This document shows, piece by piece, positions 9,092 to 16,895 of a stretch of DNA of 64,000 nt (the stretch's first letter is position 1; each line of letters opens with the position of its first letter). The DNA is from Lysinibacillus piscis. GTDB taxonomy: Bacteria; Bacillota; Bacilli; Bacillales_A; Planococcaceae. The position numbers and the translations under genes were made by a program. Location: contig NZ_BRZA01000002.1 in the NCBI RefSeq assembly GCF_026012395.1, positions 682,001 to 746,000 of the forward strand. The letters are read 5' to 3'. The notes beneath the pieces are model-generated. The model was given only the letters and a program-made list of their open reading frames with translations. It searched no databases and had not been told where the DNA came from.

Positions 9092-10483
9092 TCATTTCAC
9101 ATTCGGATAAATCATCGTAGCAGGATCTACATATTCATCAAATTGTGCCTCTGTCAATAAACCTGTAGCAAGGGCAGCTTCCTTCAATGTCGTGCCTTCT
9201 TGATGTGCTTTTTTAGCAATTTTTGCGGCATTTTCATAGCCGATATATGGATTTAATGCTGTCACAAGCATTAATGAGTTTTTCAAATTATGGTCAAGTA
9301 CCTCTTTATTTGGCTCAATACCGAGGGCGCAATGGTCATTAAAGGACTTCATTGTATCTGCAAGTAGGCGTGTAGATTGTAAAAAATTATAGATAATCAC
9401 AGGCTTAAAAACATTAAGCTCAAAGTTACCCTGTGAGGCAGCAAAGGCGATTGTAGCATCATTGCCAACTACTTGTGTCACGACCATTGTCATGGCTTCA
9501 CTTTGTGTTGGATTTACTTTACCTGGCATAATGGATGAGCCTGGTTCGTTTTCAGGAATCGTAATTTCACCAATACCTGAGCGAGGGCCACTTGCTAACC
9601 AGCGTACATCGTTGGCAATTTTCATCAAATCAACAGCCAGTGCTTTTAATGCTCCATGTGCTACAACGGCTTCATCATGGCTTGTGAGGGCATGAAACTT
9701 ATTGCGAGCAGATGTGAATGCTTTATCTGTTAGCTCACTGATTTCCGCTGCGACACGCTCCCCGAATTCAGGATGGGCATTAATACCTGTCCCAACTGCT
9801 GTGCCACCAATTGCTAACTCCTTCATATAGTGAATATTTTGCTGAATCATATGTTCTGATTTTTCCAGCATCACTACCCAGCCACTAATTTCCTGACCTA
9901 GTGTTAATGGTGTGGCATCTTGTAAATGGGTACGGCCGATTTTAATAATATCTTGGAACTTTTGTGATTTTTCATGTAAGGTTGCTTTTAATGTACGTAA
10001 ACGTGGCAATAAATAATCTTCTACTTTTAAAACAGCCGCAATATGTAAAGCTGTTGGGAATGTATCATTCGAGCTTTGGGATTGATTGACATCGTCATTT
10101 GGATGGATACGGTCTACTTCGCCAGTATCCTGTAAAATTTGATTGGCACGGTGCGCAATGACCTCATTGACATTCATATTGGTTTGTGTGCCACTACCTG
10201 TTTGCCAAACAACAAGCGGGAATTGGTCGTCCCACTGCCCATATAAAATTTCGTCAGCTGCTTGTACGATAGCCTTTGCCTTCAGCGCAGACAGCTTGCC
10301 CAACCTTTGATTGGCAAGGGCGGCGCTTTTCTTTAAAATCGTCATCGCCTGAATAAGCTCAATTGGCATTTGCTCTGTGCCGATTTGAAAGTTTTCCTTA
10401 CTGCGTTGTGTTTGTGCGCCCCAAATTTTATGAGCAGGTACTTTCACTTCACCCATAGTGTCTTTTTCAATACGATAATCCAT
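9092..10483 (-). CDS. fumC: Class II fumarate hydratase
   Basis: Oxygen-stable, iron-free fumarase (463 aa) interconverting fumarate and malate in the TCA cycle; homotetramer in the family. The superfamily signature '[11 protein letters not shown]' is intact near residue 318, with '[16 protein letters not shown]' (catalytic His region) and the N-terminal '[10 protein letters not shown]' typical of FumC/CitG. ATG 10483 is chosen because AAGGAG lies eight bases upstream; the longer frame from 10504 would place the ribosome site inside the gene. A terminator hairpin (10510-10542) and a Fur-box promoter lie directly upstream, so expression may depend on read-through or iron-linked control. Confidence 0.95.
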   Translation of the reverse strand: MDYRIEKDTMGEVKVPAHKIWGAQTQRSKENFQIGTEQMPIELIQAMTILKKSAALANQRLGKLSALKAKAIVQAADEILYGQWDDQFPLVVWQTGSGTQTNMNVNEVIAHRANQILQDTGEVDRIHPNDDVNQSQSSNDTFPTALHIAAVLKVEDYLLPRLRTLKATLHEKSQKFQDIIKIGRTHLQDATPLTLGQEISGWVVMLEKSEHMIQQNIHYMKELAIGGTAVGTGINAHPEFGERVAAEISELTDKAFTSARNKFHALTSHDEAVVAHGALKALAVDLMKIANDVRWLASGPRSGIGEITIPENEPGSSIMPGKVNPTQSEAMTMVVTQVVGNDATIAFAASQGNFELNVFKPVIIYNFLQSTRLLADTMKSFNDHCALGIEPNKEVLDHNLKNSLMLVTALNPYIGYENAAKIAKKAHQEGTTLKEAALATGLLTEAQFDEYVDPATMIYPNVK

Positions 10484-10508
10484 ACTGTCAGCTCCTTCAG
10501 TCATTGAT

Positions 10509-10615
10509 TAAAAAAAGGATATTCTCTATTAAAAGAATATCCGCAAAATATGCACTACATTCAAAAAAAGAGGGGGGATTTGAATGTTGCCATATGGAGA
10601 TAAGAAATTATCTGT
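10509..10615 (-). ncRNA. Candidate iron-responsive small RNA (FsrA-like) or fumC leader
   Basis: A roughly 105-nt transcript is predicted on the minus strand from about 10615. It would fold into three hairpins: AGATAA-TTTC-TTATCT (10613-10598); CATTCAAA/TTTGAATG (10586-10579 and 10565-10558) presenting a loop with six C in a row (TCCCCCCTC, 10578-10570); and a perfect 9-bp GGATATTCT/AGAATATCC terminator (10542-10517) with seven T (10516-10510). It has its own Fur-box promoter. A C-rich unpaired stretch under Fur control is the design of B. subtilis FsrA, which pairs with Shine-Dalgarno regions of iron-using genes. Homology to FsrA is not shown here. The alternative is a terminator-attenuated leader of fumC, which starts 27 bases downstream. 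Confidence 0.6.
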
Positions 10616-10649
10616 TGATAATGATAATCTTTATCAATTAAAAAGTCAA
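10616..10649 (-). promoter_or_regulatory. Sigma-A promoter overlapped by a Fur box
   Basis: Minus strand: -35 TTGACT (10644-10649), 17-bp spacer, -10 TATCAT (10621-10626). The region 10616-10636 carries TGATAATCTTTATCA, one mismatch from the Bacillus 7-1-7 Fur consensus TGATAATnATTATCA, extended by a further overlapping TGATAAT. The box covers the -10, as in classical Fur-repressed promoters. Confidence 0.75.
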
Positions 10650-10651
10650 CA

Positions 10652-10867
10652 TTATCTTTTCTTTTTGCCAAGATCTTTGATAGGTGGTTTTGGTGGTATT
10701 TTTTCAAATAGTACATACACATGATACGTTTGCTCATTGATTTGTTGGACATGGTTTACTTTCGCTTTCCGTCCTTTGAGTTGGATGTTCGTTTCGATGC
10801 AGGGGATATGTGTGAGTAACTGGCTTAAAACAACCGTTTTATGCTCATAAAAATGAATGGTAAACAT
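10652..10867 (-). CDS. Small hypothetical protein
   Basis: 71-residue basic protein (MFTIHFYEHKTVVLSQLL... ending in GKKKR). ATG 10867 has AAGGAG ten bases upstream, which supports translation. No domain was recognised; predicted content is mixed beta/alpha without signal peptide or membrane helix. Its stop codon lies only two bases before the -35 of the Fur-box promoter of the downstream small RNA. A strong minus-strand promoter and hairpin lie 90-210 bases upstream and could belong to its leader. Confidence 0.6.
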   Translation of the reverse strand: MFTIHFYEHKTVVLSQLLTHIPCIETNIQLKGRKAKVNHVQQINEQTYHVYVLFEKIPPKPPIKDLGKKKR

Positions 10868-10953
10868 AGGGAAGATTCTCCTTATTCATTGAGGTTGGCA
10901 TAATGTATGTGGGATTTTAGGATAATAGAACAATTGTAGGGGAAAAAGAAGAC

Positions 10954-11046
10954 AAAAAAAAGTTTACCACATTGAAAAATAAGCAATCTTGTGGTAAATT
11001 AATATAGATAGACATTATATAATTAGAATTTTGTATACTACCTCTA
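10954..11046 (-). ncRNA. Candidate short transcript or attenuated leader
   Basis: From the minus-strand promoter at 11052-11081, a transcript starting near 11046 would run about 90 nt into a terminator-like hairpin: TTTACCACA and TGTGGTAAA (10998-10990 and 10971-10963) followed by C and eight T (10961-10954). The 71-aa gene starts 87 bases further on, so this may be an attenuator for it or a free small RNA. No ribosome site with a convincing frame is inside it. Confidence 0.4.
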
Positions 11047-11051
11047 TCTTA

Positions 11052-11081
11052 ATTATATAACATAGTCTGTTTGTTTGTCAA
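11052..11081 (-). promoter_or_regulatory. Strong minus-strand promoter within an inverted repeat
   Basis: TTGACA (11076-11081) and TATAAT (11052-11057) are separated by 18 bp on the minus strand. The -10 lies in one arm of an 11-bp inverted repeat, TTATATAATTA (11015-11025) and TAATTATATAA (11050-11060), which could bind a repressor. The forward MFS gene begins about 100 bp away, so the gap may be a shared control region. Confidence 0.5.
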
Positions 11082-11125
11082 CTTTTATATTTGGCTAGAA
11101 AAGGAGTGTTGTGAGGAGTGAAAAC

Positions 11126-11182
11126 TTGAATAAATGGAAGGTAGCAAAACGAACTCTAAATACGAAAGTAGGACTGATGTGA
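11126..11182 (+). CDS. Possible 18-codon leader peptide of the MFS exporter
   Basis: TTG 11126 with GAGGAG (11113-11118) at seven bases starts an 18-codon frame ending TGA 11180-11182, one base before the exporter ATG at 11184. The peptide is basic (Lys/Arg-rich: 'NKWKVAKRTLNTK'). Resistance exporters are often controlled by such peptides through ribosome stalling or coupling. The exporter itself has a poor ribosome site, which makes coupling plausible. Confidence 0.35.
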   Translation: MNKWKVAKRTLNTKVGLM

Positions 11183-11183
11183 A

Positions 11184-12632
11184 ATGTCAGAGAAAATAAA
11201 TACGGTTGATACCAAAGCACCTTATGGCATGATAGCTATTTTATTTATTGGCGCATTTGTGGCGATTTTGAATGAAACATTACTCAATATTGCGTTACCA
11301 GCCATTATGCAGGAATTTGATGTGAATGCAACGGCTGTACAATGGCTTTCTACAGGCTATATGCTAATTAATGGAATTTTAATCCCTGCTAGTGCCTTTT
11401 TCATTCAACGTTTTACAGATAGAAAATTATTTATGACAGCGATGGCTTTATTTACGTTAGGAACATTTTTAGCAAGTATTGCACCAGTATTTGGTGTGTT
11501 GCTAGGTGCACGTATGATTCAAGCAGCAGGCTCAGCCATTATGATGCCTTTATTAATGAATGTGATGCTAACGGCTTTCCCTGTTGAAAAGCGTGGTGCT
11601 GCGATGGGAATGTTTGGGCTTGTGATGATTACAGCACCAGCAATTGGACCAACACTTTCTGGCTGGTTGATTGAGCATTATAGCTGGAGAATGTTATTTG
11701 ATCTTGTATTGCCAATTGCGATTATCACGTTAATTTTAGCGGCGTTTAAGTTAAAGGATGTGACACCACAACGGGCTATTAAGTTAGATGTGTGGTCGCT
11801 TGTGCTATCCAGTATTGGGTTTGGTGGCTTACTGTATGGCTTTAGTTCGGCAGGGGAAAAAGGATGGGATAATATCCTTGTATATGGCACAATTATCATT
11901 GGAACACTTGCACTTATTACTTTTATCCTTCGTCAATTTCGTATGGCTGAGCCAATGTTGGAGTTTCGCATCTTCAAATATCCAATGTTTGCCCTATCCT
12001 CAACGATATCCATTGTCATTTCAGTGGCGATGTTTTCAGCGATGATTTTAATGCCGATTTATGTACAAACGATTCGTGGGATTTCACCAATGGATTCAGG
12101 GTTATTAATGTTACCAGGTGCGATTGTCATGGGGATTATGTCACCGATTACAGGGAAGCTCTTTGATAAATATGGCGCCAGAAGTCTAGCTGTGATTGGC
12201 TTGACAATTACGATTGTTACAACCTATTACTTTAGTAAAATAGGGATGGAGACAGCATATACCACACTGGTTTTATTGTATACGTTGCGGATGTTTGGGA
12301 TGTCTATGGTGATGATGCCTGTGATGACGAACGGTTTGAACCAGTTACCAGCGCATAATAATCCACATGGTACAGCGATGAACAATACATTACAGCAAGT
12401 ATCAGGTGCTATTGGCTCGGCGGTGTTGATTACTGTGATGAACAATCACACGACAGCTAAAGCAGAAGCATTGGTTGCTAAAACGGGTGCTATGTCGCAG
12501 CAAATAATGAACGAAGCGATGTTAGATGGGATTACGTATACATTCCTCATTTCCACATGGATAGCTGCTATTGCCTTGTTACTGGCTTTCTTTATTAAGA
12601 GAGTGAAGCCAAATCATACAATGCCAATGTAA
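11184..12632 (+). CDS. MFS multidrug exporter, DHA2 (EmrB/QacA) family
   Basis: 482 residues with about 14 hydrophobic segments, the topology of the drug:H+ antiporter-2 family. 'LNETLLNIALPAIMQEF' in helix 1, 'WLSTGYML' in helix 2, 'DRKLF' in the first cytoplasmic loop and 'GPTLSGWLIEHYSWRMLF' (motif C and after) are characteristic and resemble LmrB/MdrP-type exporters. It would expel lipophilic drugs using the proton gradient. The Shine-Dalgarno before ATG 11184 is weak, but a small frame with a good site ends one base upstream. A strong hairpin terminator follows at 12781. Confidence 0.88.
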   Translation: MSEKINTVDTKAPYGMIAILFIGAFVAILNETLLNIALPAIMQEFDVNATAVQWLSTGYMLINGILIPASAFFIQRFTDRKLFMTAMALFTLGTFLASIAPVFGVLLGARMIQAAGSAIMMPLLMNVMLTAFPVEKRGAAMGMFGLVMITAPAIGPTLSGWLIEHYSWRMLFDLVLPIAIITLILAAFKLKDVTPQRAIKLDVWSLVLSSIGFGGLLYGFSSAGEKGWDNILVYGTIIIGTLALITFILRQFRMAEPMLEFRIFKYPMFALSSTISIVISVAMFSAMILMPIYVQTIRGISPMDSGLLMLPGAIVMGIMSPITGKLFDKYGARSLAVIGLTITIVTTYYFSKIGMETAYTTLVLLYTLRMFGMSMVMMPVMTNGLNQLPAHNNPHGTAMNNTLQQVSGAIGSAVLITVMNNHTTAKAEALVAKTGAMSQQIMNEAMLDGITYTFLISTWIAAIALLLAFFIKRVKPNHTMPM

Positions 12633-12663
12633 TCAATGGGGAATGGAAGAGGAGAAAGGGTTT

Positions 12664-12772
12664 GTAGACAATCGACAAAGCTTTGTAAGCATTCGACAGA
12701 TGTTTATTGTGCGAAAGTGAAACGTCAGCAACAAGTGTTTTTCTGTGCGAAAGTGAAACGTCAGCAACAAAA
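12664..12772. repeat. Short tandem repeats: 21-bp period and 36-bp period
   Basis: Two 21-bp units start at 12664 and 12685 (GTAGACAATCGACA and GTAAGCATTCGACA cores), the family seen again at 29474-29570. Next to them, two units start at 12711 and 12747 (36-bp period) sharing the first 24 bases (begins GCGAAAGTGAAACGTCAG). Related GAAAGTGAA-CGTCAG sequences occur in the structured elements at 24.06 and 58.2 kb. Confidence 0.75.
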
Positions 12773-12780
12773 TAACCTGT

Positions 12781-12811
12781 AAAGAGCATCCTTAGAGGGT
12801 GCTCTTTTTTG
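12781..12811 (+). terminator. Intrinsic terminator of the MFS exporter
   Basis: AAAGAGCATCCT pairs with AGGGTGCTCTTT around a short loop, followed by a run of T (12805-12810). Confidence 0.9.
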
Positions 12812-12898
12812 GTATTGAAAGCAAAGTGGCAGCTACAGACTATTGGACACCGACTGTCGCTTCAATTTATGGTAAAATAAAGAAAGGAGGGATGTCTG

Positions 12899-13630
12899 AT
12901 GTATTTGAAATCATGTAAAGTTTTGCAAGAAAAAATACACAAGAAAAATGTCTACCCTTTTAATATTCCAAGCCTCCAGCATTTGCAGGAGCTTGAATTT
13001 CCAACGAATGTGACGTTCTTTGTTGGGGAAAATGGCTCTGGTAAATCAACCTTATTGGAAGCAATTGCAGATCGTTGTGATTTCAATACAGCGGGTGGTG
13101 GACGGCAAAACAGCTATGAGGTACATGAGGCACAGTCAGCATTAGGTGAATTTCTTCGTTTATCTTGGCTACCTAAAATAACAAATGGCTTTTTCTTACG
13201 TTCAGAAACATTTTATCAATTTGCCAGTCATATTGATTTATTAGAGTCTCATCCTAATAAGTATGCAGCGTTTGGTGGAAAATCCCTACATCACCAATCA
13301 CATGGGGAGTCGTTTTTATCTTTATTTATGAATCGTTTTAAAGGTAAGGCGATTTATTTATTGGATGAGCCTGAAGCGGCATTGTCACCAACACGTCAAT
13401 TGAGTCTATTGAAAATTATGAAGGATTTAGAGCATGAGGCACAATTTATTATTGCGACACATTCACCCATTTTACTAGGCTATCCTAATGCCACCATTTA
13501 TAATTTTGATTGTGAACCAATTGAAGCGATTCGCTATGAGGAGACGATTCATTATATTGTGACGAAACGTTTTTTACATGCACCTGAAGCGATCTTTGCC
13601 GAGCTATTTGATGAGGAGAGGGAATCATGA
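12899..13630 (+). CDS. AAA/ABC-type ATPase, single-domain
   Basis: 243-residue cytoplasmic P-loop ATPase. Walker A is 'GENGSGKST' (about 42-50), Walker B 'AIYLLDEPEAALSP' (about 152-165) and a switch His lies in 'IATHSP'. There is no membrane partner nearby and the order resembles the AAA_15/AAA_23-like proteins related to RecF/SMC heads rather than transport ATPases, although no long coiled coil is inserted. ATG 12899 is preceded by AAAGGAGG at 12883-12890. Its stop overlaps the next start (ATGA), so the Eis-like acetyltransferase is co-translated. Substrate unknown. Confidence 0.8.
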   Translation: MYLKSCKVLQEKIHKKNVYPFNIPSLQHLQELEFPTNVTFFVGENGSGKSTLLEAIADRCDFNTAGGGRQNSYEVHEAQSALGEFLRLSWLPKITNGFFLRSETFYQFASHIDLLESHPNKYAAFGGKSLHHQSHGESFLSLFMNRFKGKAIYLLDEPEAALSPTRQLSLLKIMKDLEHEAQFIIATHSPILLGYPNATIYNFDCEPIEAIRYEETIHYIVTKRFLHAPEAIFAELFDEERES

Positions 13631-14850
13631 ACCAACGAAAAGGCTTGATTATGCGGGAAATTCATTTAGATGAAATGGCACAATCCATCGATTTACTCAA
13701 TTATGTTTTTCAAATGTCCATGTCTATTCATAAAGACCGTCGCTTTGTAAATGCCAAAAGTAAGCAATTTGATGTAGGTCATGCAATTGGCTGGTTTGAT
13801 GGGGCGCAGCTTGTATCACAAATTTTAAGTTTGCCATTCCAAGTCAATGTGCATGGGGAAGTGTATGATATGGGTGGCATTACGGCTGTTGGCACATATC
13901 CTGAATATTCAGGGCATGGTTTAATGGAAGGGCTTATTATGGAATGCTTACAGCGTATGCGTGCAGAGGGGCAATATATTTCGTATTTATTTCCTTATTC
14001 GATTCCTTATTATCGTAAAAAGGGCTGGGAAATTATGAGCGATATTGTGGAATTTGAAATTAAAGATACACAATTACCTCACCATACAGGCATTCATGGT
14101 AAAATTCGTCGTGTGCATCCGAAACATGAGGATGTTGTCACCATCTATGCGAATTATGCGAAGAAAACACACGGTGTGATGGTGCGTAACAGCATTGCTT
14201 GGAATGAAAAGTTTCAAGAGGATTTTTGGGAGGAAAAATTTATCGATAGTGATGTGCAGCTACAGGCAGCCGTTTATTATGATGAAGAGGACATCCCACA
14301 AGGCTATATGTTTTATCGCATTATGGAAGAAAATTACTATATAGATGAAATCGTTTATTTGCAGGAGGAAGCACGTAAAGGATTATGGAATTTTGTGTCT
14401 GCTCATAGCTCCATGATTTATAATGTCTATGGTAAAACAACGGGCAATGAAGCGGTAGCCTTTTTGTTGGAGGATAGCGAAATTATTCAAAAGGTGTCCC
14501 CTTATTTTATGGCACGTATTGTCGATGTGGAGCCATTTTTAAAGCGATATCCATTTGAGGGAGATGATTTCCAACTGACTTTCGCTGTGCATGACCGTAT
14601 TGTACCATGGAATCATGGGACATTTGTGGTGACAAAGCAGCATGGGCAGGTAACAGTTGACAAGGTGAGTGACGCTTTAGCAGAGCAGGCAGTTCAGCTT
14701 ACGGTACAAACATTGGCAACGATGCTGTTAGGCTATAAACGTCCAAGCTATTTAGAAAAAATTGAACGTTTACGGGGCACAATTTCAGATGTGATATTGC
14801 TTGAGGAACTCTTGCCAATAGGGATTCCAACCTTTATTGATTATTTTTAG
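13627..14850 (+). CDS. GNAT N-acetyltransferase, Eis family
   Basis: 407 residues, the length of the Eis-like family: two GNAT folds followed by an SCP2-like C-terminal domain ending in a free carboxylate. Acetyl-CoA-binding region is 'VGTYPEYSGHGLMEGLIMECLQRM' (about 92-115), and the family pattern 'YLFPYSIPYYRKKGW' follows. In mycobacteria Eis acetylates aminoglycoside amines and other substrates, but the B. subtilis-type relatives have no fixed substrate. The ATG overlaps the upstream stop by 4 bp and has GAGGAGAGGG in front. The C-terminus 'TFIDYF' ends with an aromatic residue, as expected. Confidence 0.83.
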   Translation: MNQRKGLIMREIHLDEMAQSIDLLNYVFQMSMSIHKDRRFVNAKSKQFDVGHAIGWFDGAQLVSQILSLPFQVNVHGEVYDMGGITAVGTYPEYSGHGLMEGLIMECLQRMRAEGQYISYLFPYSIPYYRKKGWEIMSDIVEFEIKDTQLPHHTGIHGKIRRVHPKHEDVVTIYANYAKKTHGVMVRNSIAWNEKFQEDFWEEKFIDSDVQLQAAVYYDEEDIPQGYMFYRIMEENYYIDEIVYLQEEARKGLWNFVSAHSSMIYNVYGKTTGNEAVAFLLEDSEIIQKVSPYFMARIVDVEPFLKRYPFEGDDFQLTFAVHDRIVPWNHGTFVVTKQHGQVTVDKVSDALAEQAVQLTVQTLATMLLGYKRPSYLEKIERLRGTISDVILLEELLPIGIPTFIDYF

Positions 14851-14861
14851 GAGGAGCCAAA

Positions 14862-15302
14862 ATGGATATTCGAATTGTTACACAGGAAAATTTGAAGGAG
14901 GTTGTCCCGCTGTTTAATGCTTATCGTGAGTTTTATGGACAGCCTTCTGATTTAGCTGGAGCAGAGCAGTTTTTAACGGAGCGTTTTACTAACAGAGAGT
15001 CCATTATTTTTCTTGCTTCTATTCATGAACAGCCAGTGGGGTTTGTGCAGCTATATCCAAGCTTTTCATCTGTGGCGATGAAAAAAGCCTTTATTTTAAA
15101 CGATTTGTTTGTAACCGCTCAGGCACGTCAACAAGGCGTAGCAAAGAGCTTAATCGAGCGATGCTATGTGTACTGTGAAGAACAAAATGCACGTTATATC
15201 ACATTAGAAACAGCAGTTGATAATAAAAATGCACAAAGGTTATATGAGCAAATGGAGATGCAGGTGGATACAACTGTTTTGCATTACAGTAAATATTGGT
15301 AG
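14862..15302 (+). CDS. GNAT-family N-acetyltransferase
   Basis: 146-residue single-domain acetyltransferase. Motif A reads 'LNDLFVTAQARQQGVAKSLIERC' (about 83-105; Q-x-x-G-V/A pyrophosphate loop) and motif B 'NKNAQRLYEQMEM'. GGAGGAG precedes ATG 14862, 11 bp after the Eis-like gene, so they are likely one transcript. The substrate is not predictable from sequence. Confidence 0.85.
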   Translation: MDIRIVTQENLKEVVPLFNAYREFYGQPSDLAGAEQFLTERFTNRESIIFLASIHEQPVGFVQLYPSFSSVAMKKAFILNDLFVTAQARQQGVAKSLIERCYVYCEEQNARYITLETAVDNKNAQRLYEQMEMQVDTTVLHYSKYW

Positions 15303-15320
15303 TTTGGAGGAGCGATATGT

Positions 15321-15503
15321 ATGACAGAATGGCCAAAGGGTGTAGCCAAGCCTGCGATTCGTGCATTGAACGCGGCGGGCTATACAACATTAAAACAACT
15401 AGAGCATATCGATTTAATTACATTAAAATCTTTACATGGGATGGGTCCTAAAGCATTGACAGCTATTGAGGAAGCATTAAAGGAGAAAAGGTGTGACGAA
15501 TGA
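15321..15503 (+). CDS. Small helix-hairpin-helix protein (RNAP alpha-CTD-like fold)
   Basis: 60 residues with the helix-hairpin-helix pattern 'AAGYTTLKQLEHIDLITLKSLHGMGPKAL', the same arrangement as the C-terminal domain of RNA polymerase alpha and of several small DNA-binding proteins. ATG 15321 has GGAGGAG upstream. It lies 18 bp after the acetyltransferase gene and overlaps the next small membrane protein by 4 bp. It probably binds DNA nonspecifically; no partner is known. Confidence 0.7.
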   Translation: MTEWPKGVAKPAIRALNAAGYTTLKQLEHIDLITLKSLHGMGPKALTAIEEALKEKRCDE

Positions 15504-15679
15504 ATAAATTAAGGTTATTTTTAGTGGCAATGATGATGTATTATATTGTGGTTGTCGTACTTGTTAGTAAATTTTTTGTTGTACCTCTGATGAAGGGAGC
15601 CGCTCTCGTGTTTTTGATTGGCGCAGGGCTGCTATTGACGAGCAAAATGCGTAAAAAATGGCTAGGGGGTACAGCATGA
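15500..15679 (+). CDS. 59-residue membrane protein, hypothetical
   Basis: A short frame starts at ATG 15500, overlapping the previous stop (ATGA), and ends TGA 15677-15679, which in turn overlaps the next ATG at 15676. It encodes two hydrophobic helices (roughly residues 5-22 and 30-46) with a basic end ('SKMRKKW'). The double 4-bp overlaps and GGTGTGA upstream argue for a real gene. No family was recognised. Confidence 0.6.
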   Translation: MNKLRLFLVAMMMYYIVVVVLVSKFFVVPLMKGAALVFLIGAGLLLTSKMRKKWLGGTA

Positions 15680-16299
15680 GATTGTTACGATTAACGATGG
15701 TGTACATCGCGATTTTCTTACTTATCATTTTTTTGAAGCTGTCATTGCCTATGTCGATTGCTATTTGTATGGTTGTGCCAACTATATCTACTTTACATTA
15801 TTGGTATGTGGCGTATCGGACAAATAATATGCGGACTGTAGAGCGATTTATAAAAGCGCGTCAAAAGGAGCCTATTTTTAAAGCTGCTTATTTGATGGTG
15901 CATGGGACAGAGGAAGAATTACTGGAAGCATTCGATGTCATTATCAAGAAATACAAGCGGCCTTTTATTCAATATAATTATCGATTTATGAAAGCAATTA
16001 TACAGGAGGATTTGGAACAGGCGAAGCAAGCAGCTTTACAGATTCAAAAGGAGCCTTTCGCAAGCTATGCCCATTGCTATATTGCTGCATTAGAGGGGCG
16101 AACAGAGGCGATGTATAGTGAGCAATTGACACAGCCATGGATGCAGCCAGCAGTAGAAGCTGTTTATGCCTATACATATAAAGACGATCAACGTTTCGAG
16201 CAATGTGTACAACAAAGCGTAGAGCAGGCACGAGGCGTACAAAAATATACACTCATTCATAATTTTGCGAAAATGAAGCAAAAGCTAGCTAACACCTAA
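15676..16299 (+). CDS. Membrane-anchored helical-repeat protein, unknown function
   Basis: 207 residues from ATG 15676, chosen because AGGGGG ends six bases upstream and the ATG overlaps the preceding stop; an in-frame ATG at 15658 is less well placed. Two N-terminal hydrophobic helices (about 7-24, 27-43) are followed by a soluble, alpha-helical region with TPR-like pairs ('EDLEQAKQAALQIQKEPFASYAHCYIAALEGR'). Last gene of a compact chain that begins with the ATPase at 12899. A terminator overlaps its stop. Confidence 0.65.
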   Translation: MRLLRLTMVYIAIFLLIIFLKLSLPMSIAICMVVPTISTLHYWYVAYRTNNMRTVERFIKARQKEPIFKAAYLMVHGTEEELLEAFDVIIKKYKRPFIQYNYRFMKAIIQEDLEQAKQAALQIQKEPFASYAHCYIAALEGRTEAMYSEQLTQPWMQPAVEAVYAYTYKDDQRFEQCVQQSVEQARGVQKYTLIHNFAKMKQKLANT

Positions 16300-16316
16300 T
16301 GTGTGGCTAGCTTTTT
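16281..16316 (+). terminator. Intrinsic terminator overlapping a gene end
   Basis: AAAGCTAGC (16281-16289) pairs with GCTAGCTTT (16306-16314), followed by TT. The stem includes the last codons of the upstream gene. Confidence 0.8.
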
Positions 16317-16333
16317 GTCTTGGATGGATAGCC

Positions 16334-16819
16334 TCACTTTACATGGCGTGTAAGGAATAACCCACGAATAATGCCTATTCCTAGAATACCGAATAGTAAG
16401 GCTAAAAATGCATATGCCTGCCATTGCTGTAAAATACGTGGATGACCAAAAGCAACAGCTAAATCATTACATAAGGAGTATGTAAAGTATAAAAGAATAC
16501 TATTTTTAATTAGGCAAAAGGTCATGATTCTATTTTTGTGCTGTGCTCCTGTTTCAGTGGACTGTGAGAAAGTCGCTCGGTATTCTAAATACTGCAATAA
16601 TAAAAAAAGCATAAAAGCGACAAAGGGTAAATAAAAAATAGCAATCTTTGGTCCAAATTGAGCATCACGACTTGTGAAGCTTTGTAGTACAGGAATAGAA
16701 GCAGGTAAATTGGAATAGTGCATAATTGTGGCAACTACACCTGCACTAAAGATAAGAATAGTTAATCCCGTCAAATGACGACAAAAGCGTGGTGTTGCTA
16801 TTTTTTTTGTGGATGGCAT
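16334..16819 (-). CDS. Four-helix membrane protein with DUF1648-like start
   Basis: 161-residue membrane protein with four hydrophobic segments (about 17-35, 58-78, 103-122, 130-152). The extracellular loop 'HYSNLPASIPVLQSFTSRD' resembles the 'W..LP..IP.HF' pattern of DUF1648/SdpI-type proteins. Divergent from the TSUP exporter gene and convergent with the upstream operon. No function can be assigned. Confidence 0.6.
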   Translation of the reverse strand: MPSTKKIATPRFCRHLTGLTILIFSAGVVATIMHYSNLPASIPVLQSFTSRDAQFGPKIAIFYLPFVAFMLFLLLQYLEYRATFSQSTETGAQHKNRIMTFCLIKNSILLYFTYSLCNDLAVAFGHPRILQQWQAYAFLALLFGILGIGIIRGLFLTRHVK

Positions 16820-16895
16820 GGATTCACCTCATTTCCATACTATAGTTTGTTATACTGTACCATAAGTAGGTAACGGACAGAAGGAAGGATGTTGG

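Noticed and set aside
10583-10726. 47-codon plus-strand frame starting ATG 10583
   Set aside because: It runs through the Fur box, promoter and small RNA on the other strand and lacks a proper ribosome site distance and family match.
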